Source: Dyella sp. AtDHG13 (GTDB taxonomy: Bacteria > Pseudomonadota > Gammaproteobacteria > Xanthomonadales > Rhodanobacteraceae). Taken from it: 64,000 nt of DNA. The stretch lies in the NCBI RefSeq assembly GCF_003201105.1, contig NZ_QICJ01000018.1:17691-81690 (forward strand), written 5' to 3'. Under the pieces are notes generated by a model that searched no databases, had not been told where the DNA came from, and saw only the letters and a program-made list of their open reading frames with translations. Every line of letters begins with the position of its first letter. The stretch's first letter is position 1. The translations under genes and the position numbers were made by a program. Below are positions 16,945 to 25,667 of this stretch, piece after piece.

Positions 16945-18903
16945 TCAGGTCGCTACACGAAGAGTGGGGAGGAGTTGGCCGTCGCTGCCGGACAGGCCGG
17001 CCAGGTCCATCACCAGCGCCAGACGGCCATCGCCGGTGACGGTCGCGCCCGCCACGGCGGGCACGCCTTCGAACAGGGGGCCGAGCGGTTTCACCATCAC
17101 GTCTTCGCGCCCCAGCACTTCGTGCACCAGGCAACCCAGGCGCATGTGGCCGATGTGCAGCACCACCACGTGCCGTCCCGCCGGACCTTCCACGCCCACC
17201 CAGCCGCCCAGGTCCGCCAGCGCCAGCGCGCGCCCGCGATGCGAGGCCACCGCGCGGCCATCGAGCTGTTGCTGCTGGCCCGCGGCGAGTTCGAACACTT
17301 CGTCCACGTTGCTCAGCGGCAAGGCGAGCAGGCGTGCGCCCACGCGCACCATCAGCACGCGCTGGATCGCCAGCGTCAGCGGCACCGCCAGTTCCAGCGT
17401 GCTGCCTTTTCCGAGCTGCGAGCGCACCGACAAGGTGCCGCCCAGTTCGACCACGCGCGTCTTCACCACGTCCATGCCCACGCCGCGACCGGAGATGTCG
17501 GAGACGGTGGCGGCCGTGCTGAAGCCGGGGCGGAAGATGATTTCGTAGCATTCGTTTTCGGTGAGGCGCGCGGCCTGCGCCTCGTCCATCAAGCCCTTCT
17601 CCACCGCCTTGCGGCGCAGGACTTCGGGATTCATGCCGCGCCCGTCGTCGGACACGGTGATGACGATGCGCTCACCACGCTGGCTTGCACCCAGCGTCAC
17701 CTTGCCCTTGCGCGGCTTGCCGGCGCGCTCGCGTTCGTCGGGCATTTCCAGGCCGTGATCGAGCGCGTTGCGGATCAGGTGCACCATCGGGTCGGCAAGC
17801 GCCTCGACCAGGCTACGATCGAGATCGGTGCCCTCGCCTTCCTGCACCAGTTCCACTTCCTTGCCCAGCTGGCGCGACAGGTCGCGCACGATGCGCGGGA
17901 AGCGCTGGAACAGGCGTCCCACCGGCTGCATGCGCATGCCGAGCACGGCGTTCTGCAAGGCGTCGGCGACGCGGTCGAGTTCGGTTGCGGCAAGCTCCAG
18001 CGTCTCGTCGCCGTTCTTCGCCGCCAGGCTCAGCAGGCGATTGCGCACCAGCACCAGTTCACCGGCGCGATGCACCAGCGCATCGAGGCGCGCGGTATCC
18101 ACGCGCACGGTGCTCTCGGGCGCGGGCGCGGCCTGCTTGGCCACGGGCGCCGCCGGCGCGGGAGCGGCGACCGGTGCAGCAGCCGGCGCGGAAACCTGCG
18201 CGCCGGGGCTGCCGCCCTTGCCATGCAGGTTGTCGAGCAGCGCTTCGAATTCGTCGTCGGAAATCGTGCCGGAAGATGCGGACGCCGCCGGCACCTCCAC
18301 CGCGCCGGGCGTACCGCCCTTGCCGTGCAGGTTGTCCAGCAGCGCTTCGAATTCGTCGTCGGTGATGCTGCCGGACGACGATGCTGTCGCCGGTGCGCCC
18401 GGCGCACCGCTGCTGCCGTACAGGCTGTCCAGCAGGGCCTCGAATTCCGAGTCGTCGATGGTGCCGTCGCTCGGCGGCGGCGCCACCGGCTTGGGCGCCG
18501 GCGCGGGCTTGGGTGCGGCGAGGGCGCCGGGCGTCAGTCGCTGCAGCAGCGCCGGTGGCGGCATGTCCATCGGCTGGCCGCCGGCCAGCGCGGCCATCAT
18601 GTCGTTGAGCAGGTCCAGCGCTTCCAGCAGCGCGTCCATGCGGCTGGCGTCGAGCAGTAGTTGCCCATTGCGCGCCACGTTGAGCAGGTCTTCGGCGTGA
18701 TGGCACAGCTGCACCATCGGCTCGATGGCGAGGAAGCCCGCGCCACCCTTCACCGTGTGGAACGCGCGGAACACGGCGTTCAACAGCTCGGCATCGCGCG
18801 GCGAGGCTTCCAGCCCGATCAGCTGTTCACCCAGGCGCTGCACCAGCTCCCCGGCTTCCACCAGGAAATCGTTGCGCAGCTCGCTGTCCAGCGTGGGGTC
18901 CAT
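16945..18903 (-). CDS. cheA: Chemotaxis histidine kinase CheA (second, flagellar-core system)
   Basis: A 652-residue CheA. P1 holds the phospho-accepting histidine in FRAFHTVKGGAGFL (His49). A linker with three acidic repeats of the form DDEFEALLDNLHGKGG (near 150-165, 181-196 and 215-230), separated by alanine/proline/serine stretches, stands where P2 is normally found. P3 starts near 266 (VRVDTARLDALVHRAGELVL), P4 has LIRNALDHGLEMPDER and VSDDGRGMNPE, and P5 ends the protein. It is followed at once by motC and lies downstream of cheY and cheZ. The short repeats may replace P2 as docking sites for CheY. Confidence 0.95.
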   Translation of the reverse strand: MDPTLDSELRNDFLVEAGELVQRLGEQLIGLEASPRDAELLNAVFRAFHTVKGGAGFLAIEPMVQLCHHAEDLLNVARNGQLLLDASRMDALLEALDLLNDMMAALAGGQPMDMPPPALLQRLTPGALAAPKPAPAPKPVAPPPSDGTIDDSEFEALLDSLYGSSGAPGAPATASSSGSITDDEFEALLDNLHGKGGTPGAVEVPAASASSGTISDDEFEALLDNLHGKGGSPGAQVSAPAAAPVAAPAPAAPVAKQAAPAPESTVRVDTARLDALVHRAGELVLVRNRLLSLAAKNGDETLELAATELDRVADALQNAVLGMRMQPVGRLFQRFPRIVRDLSRQLGKEVELVQEGEGTDLDRSLVEALADPMVHLIRNALDHGLEMPDERERAGKPRKGKVTLGASQRGERIVITVSDDGRGMNPEVLRRKAVEKGLMDEAQAARLTENECYEIIFRPGFSTAATVSDISGRGVGMDVVKTRVVELGGTLSVRSQLGKGSTLELAVPLTLAIQRVLMVRVGARLLALPLSNVDEVFELAAGQQQQLDGRAVASHRGRALALADLGGWVGVEGPAGRHVVVLHIGHMRLGCLVHEVLGREDVMVKPLGPLFEGVPAVAGATVTGDGRLALVMDLAGLSGSDGQLLPTLRVAT

Positions 18904-18955
18904 CAGGTGTGTGTCCTTGCAGTCAGCTCAAGCGCTCTACGTGGCCTCTTGGTTG

Positions 18956-19057
18956 CCTCACCGTCATCCCTGCGGAAGCAGGGACCCAGTGCCTTTGATT
19001 GCGTGAGAAAAGCCGAAAGTCGCTGGAACCCCGCTTCCGCGGGGATGACGTCGAGGG
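18956..19057. repeat. Paired-palindrome intergenic repeat between cheZ and cheA
   Basis: CCTCACCGTCATCCC...AGCAGGGACCCAGTG, a spacer, then GTCGCTGGAACCCCGC...GCGGGGATGACGTCGAGGG. It has the same two-hairpin architecture as 7269-7369 and 28002-28110. It occupies most of the 202-base gap upstream of the second cheA. Confidence 0.8.
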
Positions 19058-19105
19058 CTATGGCGGGTACGCAATCAGGCCAAGGCATCGTTCTTCAACA
19101 AGCTC

Positions 19106-19747
19106 TTAGAAACCAAATTCACTCAACAGACGATCCGCCTCGTCCTGGCTGGTGACCTTCACCGGGCCTGCTGCGGCTTCGCCCGAGGCCAGCGCGCCAG
19201 TCAGGCTCACCAGTTCCAGCAGCGAGTTCTCTACGCTGCCGATGAAGTTCACGACCTTCTTGATGCGCTGACCGGAGAGGTCCTGCCACGACTGCGCCAC
19301 CACGAAATCGGCCATGCCTTCGCGATATTCGTCGGCGAACGACTTGGCCTGCGTCGCCAGCACGCGTGCCGCGTCGCCTTCGGCGGCGCCACCGAGCACG
19401 GCGTCGGCGTGCGCGGCAAGCTGGTCGGCCTGCGGACGCATGCGCTCGGCGAAGTCGAGCGTGCGGTGCGCGGCCTGCGAACTCATCTCCAGCACGTCCT
19501 GCAGGTGCTTGCGCGCATCGGCGACGCTGCCCGGCACGCCTTCCTGCGCGAGGTCGCCGCCCAGGCGGCGTACCGCGTCGTGCAGGTCGCGCGCCAGCAG
19601 GCCCAGTGCGCGGAACAGGCGCTGCTCGCGCTGGCGCACCAGCACGTCCAGCGCCTGCTCGAAGGCGGCGCCGTCGGTGCTGTTCAAGAGATCGTGCAAT
19701 TCCTGCGGCATGGCTTCGCCGGCGAGCAGGGAGACTTGTGCGTTCAT
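19106..19747 (-). CDS. cheZ: Protein phosphatase CheZ
   Basis: A 213-residue CheZ that dephosphorylates CheY-P. It contains the catalytic helix [19 protein letters not shown] with the conserved D/Q residues, and the C-terminal CheY-binding peptide [14 protein letters not shown], which matches the family tail. The start at 19747 overlaps the cheY stop by ATGA. Its presence fits signal termination of the CheY next to it. Confidence 0.95.
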   Translation of the reverse strand: MNAQVSLLAGEAMPQELHDLLNSTDGAAFEQALDVLVRQREQRLFRALGLLARDLHDAVRRLGGDLAQEGVPGSVADARKHLQDVLEMSSQAAHRTLDFAERMRPQADQLAAHADAVLGGAAEGDAARVLATQAKSFADEYREGMADFVVAQSWQDLSGQRIKKVVNFIGSVENSLLELVSLTGALASGEAAAGPVKVTSQDEADRLLSEFGF

Positions 19748-20151
19748 GCGTTGGCTCCGCTGGCGGCCAGGCGTTCGAAGATCTTGCTGAGTTTTTCCTG
19801 CAGGGTGACGGCGGTGAACGGCTTGACGATGTAGCCGTTCACGCCCGCCTGCGCGGCGGCGATGATCTGGTCGCGGTTGTTCTCCGCGGTGACCATGAGC
19901 ACCGGCATGCTCTTGAGCGAGGGCTCGGCGCGGATGGCGCGCAGCAGGTCGATGCCCGTCATGTTGGGCATGTTCCAGTCGGTCACCACCATGTCGAAAC
20001 TGTTGTTGCGCAACATGGTCAGCGCGTTCTCGCCGTCGTCGGCTTCCTGGATGAGCGTGTTGCTGAAACCCAGCTCGACCAGCAGGTTGCGAACGATGCG
20101 CCGCATGGTGGAGAAATCGTCCACCACGAGGATCTTCATATTCTTGTCCAA
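19744..20151 (-). CDS. cheY: Chemotaxis response regulator CheY
   Basis: A 135-residue receiver domain ([20 protein letters not shown]...), closely like enterobacterial and pseudomonad CheY. It has the DD pair, the phospho-aspartate in [12 protein letters not shown], Thr in MVTAE, and Lys in [11 protein letters not shown]. It is translationally coupled to cheZ. This is the CheY expected to bind FliM/FliN; the other (7375-7737) has a different surface and operon. Confidence 0.96.
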   Translation of the reverse strand: MDKNMKILVVDDFSTMRRIVRNLLVELGFSNTLIQEADDGENALTMLRNNSFDMVVTDWNMPNMTGIDLLRAIRAEPSLKSMPVLMVTAENNRDQIIAAAQAGVNGYIVKPFTAVTLQEKLSKIFERLAASGANA

Positions 20152-20202
20152 GTTTTTCTCCGCTTGCTTCGGGGGAATAGGGAGTAGATGTGCGTGTCGT
20201 CG

Positions 20203-20982
20203 CTAGCGTGGTTTTGACTTTCCGGTTTTCGATTCCCGATTCCCGATGCCCTGCCCTTCCGTCCATCCGGTCATGCGCGCGCGCAGACGCACGATGGCCT
20301 GGCCGTGGATCTGGCAGACGCGCGACTCGGTGACCCCGAGCACCGCGCCGATCTCCTTGAGGTTCAACTCTTCCTCGTAGTACAGGGACATCACCAGCTG
20401 CTCGCGCTCCGGCAGGCTGCCGATGGCCTCCACCAGCGCCTCGCGCATGCCTTCGTGCTCGACGCTGTCAGCGGGCCCCAGGCTGTCGCCGTCGGCCACG
20501 TCGAACGCCGCGCCACCGTCCGCGTCGTCCGGCGCGGAGAGGCTGAGCAGGCGCGCGCTCGCGGCGTCGGCCAGCACCTGGTGATATTCCTCGGCGCCGA
20601 TGCCCAGCCGCCGCATCACTTCGGCGTCCTCGGCATCCGCACCGGTCTCGATTTCAATCTGACGAACGACCTCCGCCATTTCGCGCACTTTTCGATGCAC
20701 CGACCGTGGGGTCCAGTCGGTGCGCCGCAACTCGTCGAGCATCGCGCCACGGATGCGGATGCCCGCAAACGTCTCGAAGCTCGCATTCCGTCCGGTGGTG
20801 AAATTGCGCGCGGCCTCCAGCAAACCGATCATGCCGGCCTGGATCAGGTCGCTGACGTCCACGCTGGGCGGCAGGCGGCCCATCAGGTGATAGGCGATCC
20901 TTCGCACCAGGGGAGCGTGCTGGCGAACCAGTTCGTCGGCACTCTGCTTTTGCAGTTGCAGATATTCGGAAGCCACACTCAT
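20203..20982 (-). CDS. fliA: Flagellar sigma factor FliA (sigma-28)
   Basis: A 259-residue sigma-28 for late flagellar and chemotaxis genes. Region 2 (HAPLVRRIAYHLMGRLPPSV, DLIQAGMIGLLEAARNF), region 3 (GAMLDELRRTDWTPRSVHRK) and region 4 (YYEEELNLKEIGAVLGVTES, HTH) are intact. The last dozen or so residues (GIGNRESKTGKSKPR) are encoded by the GGGAATCGGGAATCG-type repeat, so the tail looks like read-through into intergenic repeat DNA. It follows flhG directly and is the likely user of the seven sigma-28 boxes in this window; the FlgM partner is at 61567-61890. Confidence 0.97.
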   Translation of the reverse strand: MSVASEYLQLQKQSADELVRQHAPLVRRIAYHLMGRLPPSVDVSDLIQAGMIGLLEAARNFTTGRNASFETFAGIRIRGAMLDELRRTDWTPRSVHRKVREMAEVVRQIEIETGADAEDAEVMRRLGIGAEEYHQVLADAASARLLSLSAPDDADGGAAFDVADGDSLGPADSVEHEGMREALVEAIGSLPEREQLVMSLYYEEELNLKEIGAVLGVTESRVCQIHGQAIVRLRARMTGWTEGQGIGNRESKTGKSKPR

Positions 20983-20983
20983 C

Positions 20984-21925
20984 TCACCACCCCGTCGCTA
21001 CTGCGGCCTGCCTGCTGAAGAAGGCGATGCGGTCCAGGCCCAGTCGCTCGGGTTCACCCCATGTATCGACCGCACCCGCCAATTGCTTGAATGCCAGTCC
21101 CGAGCGGCTGGACGGCCACAGGTCCACCACCGCGCTCTGGCGGCGGATGGCTTGCCTGAGCCGTTCGTCCTGCGGAACCTGCCCCATGAATTCCAGCGCC
21201 ACGTCGAGAAAGCGGTCGCAAACCCTTGCGAGCTTCTGATGCAGCTGCCTGGCCTCGCCCACGTTGCGCACCATGTTGGCCACCATGCGGAAGCGGCGCA
21301 CGCCGAAGTCGCGGCTGAGCACCTTGAGCAAGGCGTAGGCGTCGGTGAGCGAGGCCGGCTCGTCGCACACCACCACCACCACGTCGTCCGCGGCGGCGGC
21401 GAACATCGCCACGTTGTCGGAAAGGCCCGCGGCGGTATCCACCACCAGGTAATCCGGCGGCGTGACCAGGTCGTCGAACGCGCGGATCACCGCGGCATGC
21501 TCGCCGGCGCCGAGCTGCGCGAGCCGGCGCGTGCCGGAACCGGCCGGCACCACCTTCAGCCCGTGCGGCGCGCTCATCAGCAGGTCGTCGATGCTGCAGC
21601 TGCCGTCGAGCAGGTGGCCGATGTGGCGCGTGGGCGTAAGGCCGAGCAGCACATCGATATTGGCCAGGCTCATGTCGGCGTCGAGCAGGATCACCTTGTG
21701 TCCGTCCATGGCCAACGCCATGCCCAGATTCACCGACACCGTGGTCTTGCCCACGCCGCCCTTGCCGCCCGCCACCGCGATGGCGCGGCAGCGTTTGCGC
21801 GGCGCGCTGCCGCTCAGCCCGTACGCCTGGTCGTGTACCGGCGCCTGTCGCCCATGTCGTTCGGTCAGCGCACGCAGCATGCTCTCCAACCCCATCGCCT
21901 GATTCATTGCGAAAACACCGTTCAT
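20984..21925 (-). CDS. flhG: MinD-like ATPase FlhG (FleN), flagellar number regulator
   Basis: A 313-residue ParA/MinD-family ATPase that limits flagellar number and acts on FleQ. It has a deviant Walker A motif in AVAGGKGGVGKTTVSVNLG, a switch region VILLDADMSLANIDVLLGL and YLVVDTAAGLSDNV. The N-terminal stretch MNQAMGLESMLRALTERHG resembles the DQAxGLR-type activating helix of FlhG. The start overlaps the flhF stop (ATGA) and the stop is 1 base before fliA, so flhF-flhG-fliA form one unit. Confidence 0.96.
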   Translation of the reverse strand: MNGVFAMNQAMGLESMLRALTERHGRQAPVHDQAYGLSGSAPRKRCRAIAVAGGKGGVGKTTVSVNLGMALAMDGHKVILLDADMSLANIDVLLGLTPTRHIGHLLDGSCSIDDLLMSAPHGLKVVPAGSGTRRLAQLGAGEHAAVIRAFDDLVTPPDYLVVDTAAGLSDNVAMFAAAADDVVVVVCDEPASLTDAYALLKVLSRDFGVRRFRMVANMVRNVGEARQLHQKLARVCDRFLDVALEFMGQVPQDERLRQAIRRQSAVVDLWPSSRSGLAFKQLAGAVDTWGEPERLGLDRIAFFSRQAAVATGW

Positions 21926-23343
21926 GCGCTTGCCACCGCCAGTCCGAACCGATCCGCCATCACCATGTCATCCGCGGGCGCGTTGCCCTTGAGCGCCTGC
22001 GCGGCGCGGCACACCAGCACGCGCGCATCGGCGGTGGCGATGTCCTCGGGCACGCGCTGGCCGTCGGTGACGTAGTCGAGCGCCAGCCGGTGCCGGATCA
22101 GCACCGACAGCGCGCCGCCAAGGCTGGGCGCCTCGTCGAGCTTGGTGAGGATGCAGGCGTGCGGCCGCACCGGCAGGTAGGCGCGCACGGCTTCGTCCAG
22201 CGACGACGCATGCGCGTTCGCCGCCAGCACCAGGCACGCGCGCAGGTCGCCGCCGTTGCGCAGCACGTCCAGTTGTTCGGCCAGGCGCGGATCGCCGCCG
22301 GCCAGACCCGCCGTGTCCACCAGCACGGTGTGATGGCCGCGCAGGAGTTCGAGCACGTGGCGCAGGCTGTCGGCGTCATAGGCGGGATACACGCGCACGC
22401 CGAGCAGGCGGCCGTAGTGTTCCAGCTGCGCCGCCGCGCCGATGCGATAGTGGTCGGTGCTCACCAGCGCCACTTGCGAGGCGCCGTGGCGCATCACCGC
22501 ACGCGCCGCCAGTTTGGCGATGGTGGTGGTCTTGCCCACGCCGGTGGAACCGACCAGGGCGGTGACGCCGCGGCGTTCCGCATGATCGCGCGGGCTGATC
22601 GACAGGCTGCGGCTCAGCACGCCCAGCGGCAGGTAGCGCGCCTGTTCGGCATTGATCTCGGCCGGCAGTTCGTCGACCAGCTGGCGCGCCACATCCGGCT
22701 CGATGCCCAGGCGGGTCATTTCGCGCAGCACGCGGGCGCGCATCGGCTGGCGGCGCTCCATGTCGTTCCAGATCAGGCTGGACAGCTGCGTCTCCAGCAA
22801 TTCGCGCAGGCTGCCCAGTTCGGCACGCACGCGTGCGGTGTCCTGCACGGCGCGTTCGAGCAGCGGGTGAAGGTTGGCCGGCAGGTCGGCGTCGATGGGC
22901 GCGGCCGTTTCCACGGGCGCCTGCTCGGCGGCCTTCGCCGCCGGGGCGGCGGGCGTCTCGGCGGCGCGCGCGGCGGGAGCGTCCACCGCCTCCACGCGCG
23001 GCGCAACGGCACGGCGCGAGAGCGACAGCGTCACGCCGTCGTCGTCGCGACGGTTCACCGGCGGCAGCGGCGGCGGCGTGACGTCGGAGCGACGCGCCAC
23101 GATGGGCCGTTCCATGGCGGCCGGCGCGGGCGCGGCGGCGCGGCCACGGTTTTCCACTTCCAGCGGTGCGCCGTGGCGCGCGGCTTCGCGCACCAGGGCT
23201 TCGTCGAAATCGACGGCGGCGATGATCTCGATGCCGTCGTCCATCCGGCGCGTGGACAGGATCACCGCATCCGGGCCCTGGTCTTCGCGCACTTCGCGCA
23301 TGGCCTGCCGCATGTCGGAGGCCACGAAACGCTTGATCTTCAT
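21922..23343 (-). CDS. flhF: SRP-type GTPase FlhF, polar flagellum placement
   Basis: A 473-residue FlhF. The N-terminal B domain starts MKIKRFVASDMRQAMREV; a low-complexity alanine/proline linker spans about 90-150; the NG domain has G1 GSTGVGKTTTIAKLAARA, G3 VLVDTAGLAGGD and G4 ILTKLDEA. FlhF fixes the flagellar pole with FlhG, which suggests polar flagellation here. It is separated from flhA by 220 bases that contain a long inverted repeat. Confidence 0.96.
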   Translation of the reverse strand: MKIKRFVASDMRQAMREVREDQGPDAVILSTRRMDDGIEIIAAVDFDEALVREAARHGAPLEVENRGRAAAPAPAAMERPIVARRSDVTPPPLPPVNRRDDDGVTLSLSRRAVAPRVEAVDAPAARAAETPAAPAAKAAEQAPVETAAPIDADLPANLHPLLERAVQDTARVRAELGSLRELLETQLSSLIWNDMERRQPMRARVLREMTRLGIEPDVARQLVDELPAEINAEQARYLPLGVLSRSLSISPRDHAERRGVTALVGSTGVGKTTTIAKLAARAVMRHGASQVALVSTDHYRIGAAAQLEHYGRLLGVRVYPAYDADSLRHVLELLRGHHTVLVDTAGLAGGDPRLAEQLDVLRNGGDLRACLVLAANAHASSLDEAVRAYLPVRPHACILTKLDEAPSLGGALSVLIRHRLALDYVTDGQRVPEDIATADARVLVCRAAQALKGNAPADDMVMADRFGLAVASA

Positions 23344-23359
23344 GGGCTCGCCTTGCTCG

Positions 23360-23556
23360 CGGGAATAGGGAATCGGGAATGGGGAATAGGAACGGCCCGC
23401 GCTGCTGCGGCGTTGCGTTGAATGGTTTGCCTGTGGCGCATATCCGACCTTCTCGACCTGTTCGTTAGCTTCGGTGGTGCATAGGCAGCAGCGCGCATCG
23501 TCAAAACTTTCCTCACGCCGCTCTTCCTATGCCCCATTCCCGATTCCCTATTCCCG
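23360..23556. repeat. Long inverted repeat (25 bp perfect, about 31 bp with one mismatch) between flhA and flhF
   Basis: The left arm 23360-23384 (CGGGAATAGGGAATCGGGAA...) is an exact reverse complement of 23532-23556, and the match continues outward for 6 more bases with one mismatch. The loop is 147 bases. The arm sequence is the GGGAAT-rich repeat typical of Xanthomonadaceae intergenic regions. On the flhA-flhF mRNA it could form a long stem next to the flhF start. Confidence 0.8.
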
Positions 23557-23573
23557 GGGCGCTTTAGCGCCCC
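23556..23573 (-). terminator. Palindrome overlapping the flhA stop codon
   Basis: GGGGCGCTTTAGCGCCCC (23556-23573), a near-perfect 8-bp-arm palindrome that includes the TAA stop of flhA. No T-tract follows, so it is more likely a stability or pausing hairpin than a strong terminator. Confidence 0.4.
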
Positions 23574-25657
23574 AATGCCTGCACCAGCCGCACGCGGCGG
23601 TTGTCGGGCACTTCGTTGTAGGCGAGTACGTGCAGGTTCTGTGCCACATGGCGGGTGAAGCGCGCGAGCCACGGACGGAGCTGCGGCGCAACCAGCAGAA
23701 CCGCCGGTTCCCCGCTCATTTCCTGCTTGCGCGCGGCGTCGGCCACGCCCTGCTGCAGGCGGTCGGCAAGGCCCGGTTCCACCGCGGCGCCCGCCACGCC
23801 GCCGTTCGCGAGCGATCCCAGCAGGATCTGCTCCAGTTCCGGCGCCAGCGTGATGACCGGGATCTCCGTGCCCAGGCCCGAGATCTCCTGCACGATCTGC
23901 CGCCCCAGGGCCACGCGCACCGCGGCGGTGAGCGCGCCGGGATCCTGACTCTGGCCCGCGTGTTCCGCCAAGGATTCGACGATGGAGCGCATGTTGCGGA
24001 TCGGCACCCGCTCGGCCAGCAGGTTCTGCATGACCTTCACCACCACGCCCAGCGACAGGCGCTTGGGCACCAGGTCTTCCACCAGCTTGGGCGCGGTCTG
24101 CGCCAGGCGGTCCAGCAGCTGCTGCACGTCCTGGTGGCTGAGCAGTTCGTGCGCGTGGCTCTGCAGGATGTGCGACAGGTGCGTGGCGATCACCGTGGCC
24201 GGGTCGACCACGGTGTAGCCCAGGCTCTGCGCCAGCTCGCGCTGGCCCGGCTCGATCCACAATGCTTCCAGGCCGAACGCCGGATCGCGCGTGGGAATGC
24301 CTTGCAGACCTTCCTGCACGCGGCCGGGGTTGATCGCCAGCAGGCGGTCGTTGTGCACTTCGGATTCGCCCATCGGCACGCCCATCAGGGTGATGCGATA
24401 GGTGTTGGGGCCCAGGTCCAGGTTGTCGCGGATATGCACCGCCGGCACCAGGAAGCCCAGCTCCTGCGACAGCTTGCGGCGCACCGACTTGATGCGCCCC
24501 ATCAGCTCGCCGCCCTGGTGCGTGTCCACCAGCGGAATGAGCCGATAGCCGACCTCCAGTCCCAGCGGATCGACGCTGGCCACGTCTTCCCAGCCCAGTT
24601 CCAGGCGCTCGGCCGGCGCGGCGGCGGGCGGCGGCACGTCGGCGGCGGCCTTGGCCACGCGCTCCTGCGCCTCGCGCTCGCGCTTCACCATCAGCCACGC
24701 GGCACCGCCACAGGTAGCGCCCAGCAGCAGGAAGGCGATGTTCGGCATGCCGGGAATCAGTCCCATCACGCCCAGCACCACGCCGGCCACCGCGAGCGCG
24801 CGCGGCTGGCCGAACAACTGGCCGACCAGCTGCTTGCCCATGTCGGTGGACTTGGACACGCGCGTGACGATCACGGCGGTGGCGATGGACAGCATCAGCG
24901 AGGGCACCTGCGCCACCAGGCCGTCGCCGATGGTGAGCAGCGTGTACGTCTTGGCCGCCTCGCCCGCCGACAGTCCATGCTGCAGGATGCCGACGAAGAA
25001 GCCGCCCACGATGTTGATGATCAGGATCAGGATGCCGGCGGTGGCATCGCCGCGCACGAACTTGGAGGCACCGTCCATCGAGCCGTAGAAGTCCGCTTCC
25101 TCGCGCACTTCCTGGCGACGCTCGCGCGCCTGCTCCTGATTGAGCAGGCCGGCGTTCAAGTCCGCGTCGATGGCCATCTGCTTGCCGGGCATGGCATCCA
25201 GGGTGAAGCGCGCGGTCACTTCGGACACGCGCGTGGCGCCCTTGGTCACCACCACGAAGTTGATGATGGTGAGGATGGCGAACACCACCAGGCCCACGGC
25301 GAAATTGCCGCCGATGACGAACTCGCCGAACGCCTCGATCACCTTGCCCGCCGCGCCGGGGCCATCGTGGCCGTGCAGCAGCACAACGCGCGTGGAGGCG
25401 ATGTTCAGCGCCAGGCGCAGCAAGGTCGCCATCAGCACCACGGTGGGAAACGCGGCGAATTCCAGCGGACGCATCACGTAGATCACCGCCAGCAGGATCA
25501 CCAGCGACAACGCGATGTTGAAGCTGAAGAGCATGTCGAGGATGAAGGGCGGCAGCGGCAGCATCATCATCGCCAGCGCGGCGAGCATGATCACCGGCGC
25601 GCCCAGGCCGCGGCGGCCGAGCGTCTTCAGATTGCCAAGCGTGGTTGCGTTTGCCAT
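23564..25657 (-). CDS. flhA: Flagellar type III export gate protein FlhA
   Basis: A 697-residue export-gate subunit. The N-terminal half has about eight TM helices (ALAMMMLPLPPFILDMLFSF, LSLVILLAVIYVM and so on). The FHIPEP signature region is present (RFTLDAMPGKQMAIDADLNA, then ERRQEVREEADFYGSMDGA). The C-terminal cytosolic domain (about 345-697) forms the nonameric ring that docks export chaperones such as FliS, FliT and FlgN. Its length is standard. It follows flhB by 10 bases. Confidence 0.97.
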   Translation of the reverse strand: MANATTLGNLKTLGRRGLGAPVIMLAALAMMMLPLPPFILDMLFSFNIALSLVILLAVIYVMRPLEFAAFPTVVLMATLLRLALNIASTRVVLLHGHDGPGAAGKVIEAFGEFVIGGNFAVGLVVFAILTIINFVVVTKGATRVSEVTARFTLDAMPGKQMAIDADLNAGLLNQEQARERRQEVREEADFYGSMDGASKFVRGDATAGILILIINIVGGFFVGILQHGLSAGEAAKTYTLLTIGDGLVAQVPSLMLSIATAVIVTRVSKSTDMGKQLVGQLFGQPRALAVAGVVLGVMGLIPGMPNIAFLLLGATCGGAAWLMVKREREAQERVAKAAADVPPPAAAPAERLELGWEDVASVDPLGLEVGYRLIPLVDTHQGGELMGRIKSVRRKLSQELGFLVPAVHIRDNLDLGPNTYRITLMGVPMGESEVHNDRLLAINPGRVQEGLQGIPTRDPAFGLEALWIEPGQRELAQSLGYTVVDPATVIATHLSHILQSHAHELLSHQDVQQLLDRLAQTAPKLVEDLVPKRLSLGVVVKVMQNLLAERVPIRNMRSIVESLAEHAGQSQDPGALTAAVRVALGRQIVQEISGLGTEIPVITLAPELEQILLGSLANGGVAGAAVEPGLADRLQQGVADAARKQEMSGEPAVLLVAPQLRPWLARFTRHVAQNLHVLAYNEVPDNRRVRLVQALGR

Positions 25658-25667
25658 CGGCGTTCCA

